Shown piece by piece: positions 49,139-58,261 of a stretch of DNA of 64,000 nucleotides. The DNA comes from Candidatus Ichthyocystis sparus (GTDB taxonomy: Bacteria > Pseudomonadota > Gammaproteobacteria > Burkholderiales > 2013Ark19i), in contig NZ_FKII01000055.1 in NCBI RefSeq assembly GCF_900078745.1, positions 1 through 64,000 on the forward strand, given 5' to 3'. The position numbers and the translations under genes are program-made. The notes beneath the pieces were generated by a model. The model ran no database searches. It saw nothing but the letters and a program-made list of their open reading frames with translations, and was not told where the DNA came from. Every line of letters starts with the position of its first letter. The stretch's first letter is position 1.

Positions 49139-49269
49139 AGTGAGTACAAAAAAGAACAACTCCCACTTAGGCCAATACTATGTAATAAGGTATCTCTATG
49201 CCCATATGTGGCCCACTTGCTGCAAACATTGCTGGGACGTGTGTATAACACAGAATAACTCCTGAGGCG

Positions 49270-49800
49270 CAGAAGAAACGTTTAAACTAGAAACACAGCC
49301 ATACATAGGAATCCAACATCTCATGCCATGGCCATCGGAACCCCAAAAACCGCTGCAACTCCGGAAGTCAAATTCTCTATAGTACCATTACCATAAACCT
49401 GAGCCAACATCATCTGAAGTACCAATAACATCCATATCAAAATCTTCTTTCATAATTTTTATAGTACATGCCAAATTAGTTACACGTGTATTAATCTAAT
49501 AAATTGACTGGCACCAGATGAAGATTTTATTGCAACACCAGTTAATCCAGAGCTTTTATTTTTGGGTACAATCACTGCTGTAAATTCAGTAGCATCAGTC
49601 ACACGCAAGCACGAGCCTAAATTCGTGCGGATCATCATAACATCGAGAAGCAATAACAAAGGCCTAGTGTAATTAGCCAAAACATCATAAAGATCATACG
49701 GTGGTAAAGGCAAAACTTCCAACACAACACCTCGATGGTTAGGATAGGAAACCAACTTAGATAAACAAGCTCCATTAGCCAACACGAAAAGCATTACCAT
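49270..49800 (-). pseudogene. rlmB: rlmB pseudogene: remnant of 23S rRNA Gm2251 methyltransferase
   Basis: The frame from 49800 carries SpoU-family motifs: RTNLGSCLRVTDATEFTAVI (usually DPHNLGACLRVADA) and VPKNKSSGLTGVAIKSSSGA. After its stop the same family continues as VTNLACTIKIMKED, then stops and a GSDGHGMR segment (usually GSEGxGMR). The N-terminal substrate domain is lost. A piece of its 5' end recurs at about 53.8 kb. Confidence 0.8.
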
Positions 49801-50089
49801 GCTCTAATTTTCTCTACAGGATTTACGTAAAACTTCTGATACATACATGACAAGAAAAGAGAAACTAATTACCGCATATATGAAATGAAATATTCTAATC
49901 AAGCAACATTAAAAAATGTTTATGCTAAACAGAAAATATCACCCATGAAAAAGTAAAAAATTGCAAAGCTCAACATAATTTGACACTAACTTCTTTTTCT
50001 TTTACACACACCACCTCTCATAGATCCTCTCGATTCACCTGCAGACGGTGGTGAAGATGGCAGCTCTCGATTCAGCGATGCCTCCAATC

Positions 50090-52948
50090 TCACTCAATAC
50101 CCACATCTTCAGCAGTGATACTGGTAGCAGCAGCTACCGTCGGAACACTATCAACATCTACAGGTACAGTAGAAGAGTAAGGTGCAGCAGCAACACCACT
50201 ACTAGTAGATACCCCTAAAGCCCCCATGGCTGACCGCATCATAAATGATTTTTTCGGCCCCCTAGAATAATTAACACTAGCTGCTGCAGCAGTGGAATCT
50301 CCAACAGCAGCAGATCCCGATTCACCTGCAGAGGGTGGTAAAGATGGCAGCTCTCGATTCAGCGATGCCTCCAATCTCACTCCAATACCCACCACATCTT
50401 CAGCGGTGATACTGGTAGCAGCAGCTACCTTCGGAACATTACCAACGTCTACAGGTACAGTAGAAGAGTAAGGTGCAGCAGCAACATCACCACTAGTAGA
50501 TACCCCCAAAGCCACCCTGGCTGACCGCATCATAAATGATTTTTTCGGCCCCCTAAAATAACTAATACTAGCTGCTGCAGCAGTGGAGTCTCCAACAGCA
50601 GCAGAAACAGAAGAAGGGACAGTCGGCACCATTGGTCGCTCAGATGAGGATACAGAAGTTGACTTACCTACTAATAAAACATCCAGCGCAGAAACAATAC
50701 CTCCCCCAATTGATTCAACTTCTCTAACCGATTCAAACGACTCCGAAGAGGAGGAGGAAACATCAGCATCTAATACTGATTCAGATAAAAATGAAGATGA
50801 AGATGAAGATAAAGGAGAAAACGATTCACCTTCTAAAACTCCTAAACTAGAAGCAGCACCTCCCACAGTCGAGACTAAAACATCACCACCAACATTCGAA
50901 GAAGAATCGCCAAAAACAGTCGATACAGGACCAGGACCAGGTAATCTAGAAGAATAAGACCGACCATAAATTTCCTGTAATAGCAACGAACAACCTGTAA
51001 TATCAGCTCCCGAAACCGCACCTCCACTTGTAATTCTACCTGGTACTCCTTCTCTAAGTCTTTGGTAGACTGAGAATGACGATCTCTCCTGTAATAGCAA
51101 CGAATAACCTGTAATACCAGCCCCCGAAGCCGTACCTCCACCGGTAATTCTACTACTACTTCCTCCTGGTGTTCCTCTGGGTCTTTGGTAGATTGAGAAT
51201 GCTGATTTCTCCTGTAATCGCAATGAACGACCTGCAATATCACCTCCCAAATCAGTAGTACCTACACTTGTAATTCTACTACTACTTTCTGGTGTTCCTT
51301 CTTTGCGTCTTCTTATACATTCTCTACGTCTTTGGTCGAATGAGAATGCTGATTCAGGAACACCAGCAATATCGAGGACATAAATTAAACTTTCATAAGT
51401 AACACCATTCAACGAACCACTTTCTAGTCCAAAACAAGCTTTATCAACTTCCATACCCCACTGCGAGTTAAATAGACAACTAATTAGGTCACGAACAATA
51501 AGATCTAATCTAGATAAAAAACTTACTAAACTACCTCCACTTAATTGAAGCCCAATATTAGAGCAATCTGATAACACTCGAATATTAGCAAGACCACGTA
51601 TAAAGTCAGGACGGTAATTGCAATGATACATACTCAAACACCTAGAAATAAAATTATATAGATACAGCTCCCTATAGGTTGTAAACCAAATAAATCGCCC
51701 AACCATCGAAAGCCCACTACCCATAGCAGTTGAGATGTAAATGCGAATCGATCTCGAGAAAGATCGTGTAGCAGACACATAAAAGCTACTAAAGAAATCA
51801 CGAACTAGTATAACGCTATCAGGATGTAACTCAAAACCCAGTGAATCAGCATATTGAACATATGGGGGAACTGAACCTCCTGAAAAATCAACACGAGGAG
51901 GCATCCAAACAGAAGCATGAACAGTTCTTGTATCAACATGAGTAGGAACAGCAACACTATCAACACCCCTGCGTCTTTTTGCTGCAACTGTGGCAGTACC
52001 TGTCTCAACATGAGCGGGAACAGAAACATTACCGCCACCTATCTGCCTCCCTACTGAAACTGGAACAGTACTTGTACCAACATGAGTGGAAACAGGAACA
52101 CCATAACCACCCATGTGTCTTCCTGCTGCAACCGGAGCATAATAAGGTCTATTTGTAGGAATCTCGCGTTTTTTTACTTCTTTTCCCACGTAAGAACCTA
52201 ATAGTACTACCGATCGTGCTGCTCCAGGAGCACCAGCAATATTAAGGACATCTACAAAATCTTCACAACTAACAGCACTCAAGGACTCACCTTCCAGAGA
52301 AACAGAAACCTCACCCAAGCAAGAGTCAAAAATAGACCCCAACTCGCTACGGATAGCACTATCCAGATTCGATAAAAAACTTAGCAAACTATCCCCGGTT
52401 AATGGCAATGAACCACGGTCAGAAGAACAAGATACCACTTGAATTCTGGGAAGAGATCGTATAAACCCAGGGCGATGAGCAGAATGGTACTCACCAAGAC
52501 ACCTAGATACAAAAAAATCTCTACACATTGGATTATAAGTACTACGCCAAATAGCCCGCCCAGTCACTGAAAGCCTCTCATTCACTCCTGACGGGAACTG
52601 TTTCTTTACCACCATCCCATAAAGACCTCTAGCGAATCCACCCATTTCAAAAAAAATATTTGCAATCATCTGAATACTCTCGGGAGATAGCATAACACCC
52701 AGTGAACTCAAAACATCCGGACTAAGAGTTGCAACCGAAGAAGAAACAGCAGCAGCAGTAGCAGTTGAAGTAGTGGCAGTTGAAGTAGTGGCAGTTAAAG
52801 CAGCAGCAGGAAACTCAGCTTGCTGCAAACCGCCTCCAGGAATATAAGCCAGCACAGTGACCTCTTCCTCTTCATTATTGTCACCACCATCTCCACTCTC
52901 TGGAACATCACTGGAAGAAACACCACCGGCTGCGGATACAGAATACAC
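50090..52948 (-). CDS. giant-family paralog 1: two SRC-YH-RP repeat domains, C-terminally frameshifted
   Basis: No known domain. After a Ser/Ala/Thr-rich N-terminus come domain A (about 52710-52230; SRCLGEYHSAHRPGFIRSLP) and domain B (about 51850-51350; SRCLSMYHCNYRPDFIRGLA), each about 165 residues and mutually similar. The linker has AAKRRRG and GRHMGGYGVPVSTHV-type repeats; the tail has two copies of a block containing RGPKKSFMMRSA. A one-base deletion near 50094, shown by the intact internal repeat, ends the frame early; the shifted frame would continue to CKRKRS. The start is GTG at 52948 with AAGG upstream; the ancestral ATG frame stops after a few codons. Confidence 0.75.
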   Translation of the reverse strand: MYSVSAAGGVSSSDVPESGDGGDNNEEEEVTVLAYIPGGGLQQAEFPAAALTATTSTATTSTATAAAVSSSVATLSPDVLSSLGVMLSPESIQMIANIFFEMGGFARGLYGMVVKKQFPSGVNERLSVTGRAIWRSTYNPMCRDFFVSRCLGEYHSAHRPGFIRSLPRIQVVSCSSDRGSLPLTGDSLLSFLSNLDSAIRSELGSIFDSCLGEVSVSLEGESLSAVSCEDFVDVLNIAGAPGAARSVVLLGSYVGKEVKKREIPTNRPYYAPVAAGRHMGGYGVPVSTHVGTSTVPVSVGRQIGGGNVSVPAHVETGTATVAAKRRRGVDSVAVPTHVDTRTVHASVWMPPRVDFSGGSVPPYVQYADSLGFELHPDSVILVRDFFSSFYVSATRSFSRSIRIYISTAMGSGLSMVGRFIWFTTYRELYLYNFISRCLSMYHCNYRPDFIRGLANIRVLSDCSNIGLQLSGGSLVSFLSRLDLIVRDLISCLFNSQWGMEVDKACFGLESGSLNGVTYESLIYVLDIAGVPESAFSFDQRRRECIRRRKEGTPESSSRITSVGTTDLGGDIAGRSLRLQEKSAFSIYQRPRGTPGGSSSRITGGGTASGAGITGYSLLLQERSSFSVYQRLREGVPGRITSGGAVSGADITGCSLLLQEIYGRSYSSRLPGPGPVSTVFGDSSSNVGGDVLVSTVGGAASSLGVLEGESFSPLSSSSSSFLSESVLDADVSSSSSESFESVREVESIGGGIVSALDVLLVGKSTSVSSSERPMVPTVPSSVSAAVGDSTAAAASISYFRGPKKSFMMRSARVALGVSTSGDVAAAPYSSTVPVDVGNVPKVAAATSITAEDVVGIGVRLEASLNRELPSLPPSAGESGSAAVGDSTAAAASVNYSRGPKKSFMMRSAMGALGVSTSSGVAAAPYSSTVPVDVDSVPTVAAATSITAEDVGIE
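50097..50570 (-). repeat. C-terminal in-gene tandem duplication in paralog 1
   Basis: Two adjacent blocks (about 50097-50305 and 50340-50570) each encode a TAAAAS-x-NY-x-RGPKKSFMMRS segment followed by GVSTS and VAAATSITAEDV. The same block occurs once in paralog 2. Confidence 0.8.
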
Positions 52949-53177
52949 GACACCACCTTCTCATGTTTTAGACTTATTATTCTTCATTCTTACTTATTAT
53001 TCATTTATTATTCCAAAACTCATTGCAATATCCAGGCCAGTGTAAACACACACACCAACACTACAGAATAGAGGTACGCACTAAAGATAGCAGTTCACAC
53101 GTAAATGATAAAGGCGAAAAATACCGCTTGTCAGATATAATAGCTTGCACATAATTAATTTAAAAACATCCAGTTAT
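52949..53177 (-). promoter_or_regulatory. upstream region of paralog 1
   Basis: This leader has patches in common with that of paralog 2 (about 56710-56985), notably a TAATAGCTTGCAnATAATnAATTTAAA block (plus strand, about 53138-53164). Shared non-coding sequence suggests a duplicated promoter, but no boxes can be assigned with confidence. Confidence 0.4.
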
Positions 53178-53372
53178 TCATATCTCTCACCAGAAAATCA
53201 CCTGGTCTGATCATAGACGATCTCACGATCTACCATAGCTCTCATAGCACAAAACAAAACAGCGTAAAGTGAATCTGTTTTCTCAGCAAGTGCAACCATC
53301 ATCCGAGTACGGGGAGTGTTGAGGCGGAAACCCGACTAACAAATGTTGGTCCCTCTCAGAATAAAAAAACAT
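53178..53372 (-). pseudogene. crp fragment (duplication debris, copy 2)
   Basis: Patches match the Crp/Fnr gene in order, for example GTAAAGTGAATCTGTTTTCT (46329 region), with an internal deletion, then the gene start and leader (AATAAAAAAACATCT). No open frame remains. Confidence 0.8.
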
Positions 53373-53406
53373 CTAGTAGTCAATTTTATAGAGAAAAGTA
53401 AAAATC

Positions 53407-53860
<454 letters not shown>

Positions 53861-54218
53861 TCTTCCACAGGATATACGTAAAACTTCTGATACATACATG
53901 ACAAGAAAAGAGAAATTAATTACCTCATATATGAAATATGCTAACTAAGCAACATTAAAAAATGTTTATGCTAAACGGAAAATATTATCTATAAAAAACA
54001 ACAGTAAAACAATTGCAAAACTTAACATAAACAAAAAAACTCGGAGCACGTATAGGCACACAAAAGAAACAAAGGTGGGCACTTATTTATCGCACAAAAA
54101 AACGCCCCACGCAGACAACAAACGCATAAAACCATTTAACACTAACTTCCTTACACACCACCTCTCATAGATCCTCTCGATTCACCTGCAGACGGTGATG
54201 AAGGTGGCAGCTCTCGAT

Positions 54219-56705
54219 TCAGCAATGCCGCCTAGCTCCAACATCCACATCCTCAGCAGCAATACTGGTAGCAGCAGCTACCAGCGGAACACTACCAATA
54301 TCTACAGGTGCAACAGAAGAGGAAAGTGCAGTAGAAGAGGAAGGTGAAGCGACGTCACTACTCATAGATACCCCCAAAGGTCCCCTAGCCGACCGCATCA
54401 TAAATGATTTTTTCGGTCCCCTAAAATAATTAATACTAGCTGCTGCAGTGGCGGAGCCTCCGATAGCAGCAGAAACGCAAGAAGGGGCAGTGACCGGCAC
54501 CATTGGTTGCTCAGATGAGGATACAGGAGTTGACTCACCTACTAATAAAACCTCCATCGCAGAAACAACACCTTCCCCAATTGATTCAACTTCTCTACTC
54601 GAAGAAGACTCGCCAAAAACAGTTGATACAGCAACAGGACCAGAACCAGCAGCAGGTGATCTAGAAGAATAAGACCGACCACAACTTTCCTGTAATAGCA
54701 ACGAATGACCTGTAACATCAGCTCCCGAAGCCGCATCTCCACTTGTAATTCTATTACTACTCCCTGGCGTTCCTTCTGTACATCTCCTTATACGTTCTCT
54801 ATGTCTTTGATCGACTGAGAATGCTGATTCAGGCACACCAGCGGTATCGAGGACATAAATTAAACCTTCATAAGTAACATCATCCAATGACCCATTTTCT
54901 AGTTCAGAACAAGCTTTATCAACTTCCACACCCCACCGCGAGTTAAATACATCACTGATTAGATCACGCACAACATGATCGAATCTAGATAAAAAACTTA
55001 CTAAACCACCTCCACTTAATTGAAGCCCAGTACCAGGGGAATCCGATAATACTCTAATATTAGCAAGACCACGTATAAAGTCAGGACGGTAATTGCAATG
55101 ATACATACCCAAACACCTAGAAATAAAACTATATAGATACAGTTCTCTATAGGTTTTTAACCAAATAGATCTCCCAATAATCGAAAGCCCACTATCCATA
55201 GCGGTTGAGATGTAACTGCAAATCGACTTAGAGAAAGATCGTGTAACAGATACACAAAATCTACGAAAGAAATTACGAATTAGTGGAATACTATTGGAGT
55301 GTAACTTAACACCCAGAGAATCAGCATATTGTTGGACATGTAGAAAAATTGGAACTGCAGAAGAAGACGGTATATCATCTCCAGCAGAAATAGGATCAGA
55401 AGGAGGTCCACCACGAGAATTTCCAACAGAAGATAACAAACTCAATTCTGAAGAATGAACAACAGGAGGCATCCAAACAGTAGCACGAACAGTTCTTGTC
55501 TCAACATGAGTAGGAACAGGAACATTTCCACTACACCTGCGTCTTTTTGCTGCAACTGGAGCAGTACTTGTCTCAATAGAAGACGGAGTATCATCTCCAG
55601 CAGAAATAGGATCAGAAGAAGGTTCATCACGAGAATTTCCAACAGAAGATAACAAACTCAATTCTGAAGAACGAACAACAGGAGGCATCCAAACAGTAGC
55701 ACGAACAGTTCTTGTCTCAACATGAGTAGGAACAATCCCGCGTTTTTTTCCTTCTCTTTTCACGCGGAAACCTAATAGCACTAGAGATCGTACCACTTTA
55801 GGAACACCAGCAACATTCAGGACATCTACAAAATCTCCACAACTAACAGCACTCAAGGATTCCACTTCCAGAGAAAAAGAAATCTCACTCAAGCGAGAGT
55901 CAAAAATAGACTCCAACCGACTACGGATAGCACCATCTAGATTCGATAAAAAGTTTAGCAAATCATCCCCAGTTAATGACAATGCACTATGGTCAGAAGA
56001 ATCAGATAATACTTGAATACCAGGAAGAGCTCGTATGAATCCAGGGCGATGACTAGCATGGTACTCACCAAGACACCTAGATATAAAAAAATCTTTACAC
56101 ATTGGACCATAAGTGCTGTAACAGATAACTCGCCCAGTCATTGAAAGTCTGTCAATAATTCTCGATGGGAACTGTTTTTTTACCATCGTCTCATAAACAC
56201 GTCTAGCGAATTCACCAATTTCAAAAAAAAGATTTGCAATCATCTGGACGCTCTCAGGGGATAACATAACACCCAGTGAACTCAAAACATCCGGATCAAG
56301 AGTGGTAACCGAAGAAGAAGCAACAGCAGAAGTGCCACATTTTTTGGCAGAAGCCTTACCTCTACTCTTAACACTTACTCCCTTACCCAAAAAAGCAGAA
56401 GTAGTTGAAATAGCAGTAGCTGAAAAAGCAGCAGCTGTATCACGATTTTTGGCAGAAGACTTACCTTTACCCTTGGTATTCACCTCCTTGCCCACCACAG
56501 TGGCAGCAGCAGTAGAAATAGTGGCAGCAGGAGGAGCCTCAACTTGCTGATGCAAATCATCTACAGGAATAATACTCTGTAAAGAACCCTCCTCTTCTTT
56601 ATTATTAACACCATTTTCCCTATCTGAGACATCACTAGAATCAGCACCAACAGCCGCGTATACAGGGTACACTACACTCCCCGCCTTTCTTACATGATTT
56701 ATCAT
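54219..56705 (-). CDS. giant-family paralog 2: two SRC-YH-RP repeat domains, C-terminally frameshifted
   Basis: Same architecture as paralog 1. An acidic N-terminus (DSSDVSDRENGVNNKEEEGS) is followed by basic GKGKSSAKNRD and RGKASAKKCG segments, domain A (about 56290-55800; SRCLGEYHASHRPGFIRALP), a linker with AAKRRRC and a duplicated ETRTVRATVWMPPVV block, domain B (about 55325-54825; SRCLGMYHCNYRPDFIRGLA) and one RGPKKSFMMRSA block. A net 4-base deletion near 54228 relative to paralog 3 shifts the frame, giving GARRHC and a stop; the shifted frame still reads LLNRELPPS. The ATG start at 56705 is plausible. Confidence 0.76.
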   Translation of the reverse strand: MINHVRKAGSVVYPVYAAVGADSSDVSDRENGVNNKEEEGSLQSIIPVDDLHQQVEAPPAATISTAAATVVGKEVNTKGKGKSSAKNRDTAAAFSATAISTTSAFLGKGVSVKSRGKASAKKCGTSAVASSSVTTLDPDVLSSLGVMLSPESVQMIANLFFEIGEFARRVYETMVKKQFPSRIIDRLSMTGRVICYSTYGPMCKDFFISRCLGEYHASHRPGFIRALPGIQVLSDSSDHSALSLTGDDLLNFLSNLDGAIRSRLESIFDSRLSEISFSLEVESLSAVSCGDFVDVLNVAGVPKVVRSLVLLGFRVKREGKKRGIVPTHVETRTVRATVWMPPVVRSSELSLLSSVGNSRDEPSSDPISAGDDTPSSIETSTAPVAAKRRRCSGNVPVPTHVETRTVRATVWMPPVVHSSELSLLSSVGNSRGGPPSDPISAGDDIPSSSAVPIFLHVQQYADSLGVKLHSNSIPLIRNFFRRFCVSVTRSFSKSICSYISTAMDSGLSIIGRSIWLKTYRELYLYSFISRCLGMYHCNYRPDFIRGLANIRVLSDSPGTGLQLSGGGLVSFLSRFDHVVRDLISDVFNSRWGVEVDKACSELENGSLDDVTYEGLIYVLDTAGVPESAFSVDQRHRERIRRCTEGTPGSSNRITSGDAASGADVTGHSLLLQESCGRSYSSRSPAAGSGPVAVSTVFGESSSSREVESIGEGVVSAMEVLLVGESTPVSSSEQPMVPVTAPSCVSAAIGGSATAAASINYFRGPKKSFMMRSARGPLGVSMSSDVASPSSSTALSSSVAPVDIGSVPLVAAATSIAAEDVDVGARRHC

Positions 56706-56985
56706 TCTTTATTCTTTTAACATACTATAATGAACACAAACACCAACATTACAGAAGAGAAGTTATAAATAATAGCAGAACAAAGCACACAGCACCACCA
56801 ACAAACGAAGTCGCGCTTTGCTGCCTCACCTTTTTTGCTGCCTCACCTAAACACACATCACTAAAGGTAGCAAATCACAGTACAATGACAAAAGAAAAAA
56901 ACACCACCCACCAGATCGTTACCAATCAGACACAATAGCTTGCATATAATCAATTTAAATAAAAAATATTTACATCCAGTTGTTC
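56706..56985 (-). promoter_or_regulatory. upstream region of paralog 2
   Basis: Conserved in patches with the leader of paralog 1, including the TAGCTTGCATATAATCAATT block near 56936. It contains a short direct repeat (TGCTGCCTCACC, near 56820). No gene. Confidence 0.4.
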
Positions 56986-57240
56986 TCATCCCACCCAAAA
57001 AATTACCTGAGCTAAGCACAAACAATCCCACTGTCTATCACAGCGCTCATATCACCAAACCACCAAACAAAATAGCGTAAAGTGAACCTGTTTTCTCACC
57101 AAATGCGACCATCATCTGAGTACGAGGAGCATTGACGTAGACTGCATACATCAACAACAGTGACAACTACCCAGAGTCCAAAGAGGAAAACAACTGAACT
57201 TGATAACTCGTACGGCTAGATCACTCTTAGAAACGGCAGA
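56986..57240 (-). pseudogene. crp fragment (duplication debris, copy 3)
   Basis: Matches the 5' half of the Crp/Fnr gene almost continuously, including ACCTGAGCTAAGCACA and CGTACGGCTAGATCACTCTT. Several indels and stops break the frame. The crp-trxB control region follows at 57241-57470. Confidence 0.82.
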
Positions 57241-57470
57241 AATAACATTGCTTGATAATATCAAAGTGACACACAAATTATCTGAGCAAAATAAGTGCAA
57301 GGAAGGGACAAAAAAGTGTACTTAAAAGTGATACTGTTGACACAAAATCAGCCAAAATAGTATAAATCCCAGGTATTACCTATATTCCGCAATAAAAAAG
57401 GGATAACTAGGATTTTACGTGACTATACAGATAGTCAATTTCAATTTTTTTATAGGAAAAAGGAAAAATT

Positions 57471-57895
57471 ATAGAGAAAAATGCAGTGGACGAAAAAAAT
57501 TGTAGATATCAAATCTTGGATCAGATCCCTCTTGGTACATAGCTGCGGTGTACGCTGCAAGAGCTAACCTGTCGCCCTCTTCTAATAACTGGAATGGTGT
57601 CTGGTGGGCGGCTAATGACAACGACAGAAGTAGATAATTGGCCAATTGATTACTAGAGAACAACTGGACCAGAGCCATTGTACTTCAAAAACAAGGACGA
57701 TAATGCTGCCGATGATGAAAATATAGTTGACCACGTCTTCCAGTGAGAACACTTATACGAAGACGATGCCTCTGATTTTCGTGCTAAGGATGTGTCTATA
57801 AATACTCTAAAAGAACTTAGTAGGAAAAACGCTGGCCTGTAGAACGGGATGTAATTATTTGAATAATTTGACGTGTGTTGAAGCGGCCTAAAAAA
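57471..57895 (+). pseudogene. trxB'-smr' fragment (copy 3)
   Basis: The trxB start codon is ATA and the frame is broken by indels and a stop (GATTACTAG). At 57676 it carries the same trxB-to-smr junction as copy 2. The smr part runs to GAAGCGGCC at about 57886. Confidence 0.85.
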
Positions 57896-58261
57896 TTAGT
57901 GGCAAACAAGTAGGGCACATGCTTGTTTTATTTATCATTGGCAAAAATTGACAACGGCGTGGTTGATATAAACAAACGCGCACAGAAAATATTATATGAG
58001 TATATAGCTCTATAATTGTGTGTTTTACTTGATACTTACTTACAAAAAAAGATAACCCAATTATCGCATATATGAAATATTCTGATTAAGTAACAGTAAA
58101 AAAGTTGCAAAACTTAACATAAGAAAAAACTCGGACCACGTACAGGCGCGCAGAAGAAACAAAGATGGATATTTAATTTACCGCACAAAAATGCCCCTGC
58201 AGACAGCAAACGTATAAGATCATTTAACACTAATGGTGTAAGTAAGATCAATTCTCACAAA
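57896..58261 (+). other. debris of the smr-nadE interval and 3' flank of paralog 3
   Basis: 57896-57993 matches the sequence after tRNA-Leu and the start of the nadE remnant (AACAAGTAG, CGCGCACAGAAAATATTAT), with the tRNA itself missing. The rest matches the spacer next to paralog 2 (ACTCGGACCACGTACAGGCG). Confidence 0.75.

Noticed and set aside
50583-50957. 124-codon Glu/Thr-rich plus-strand frame
   Set aside because: It is antisense to the Ser-rich linker of paralog 1; Ser codons read backward give Glu/Thr-rich frames, and a short version appears opposite paralog 2 for the same reason.
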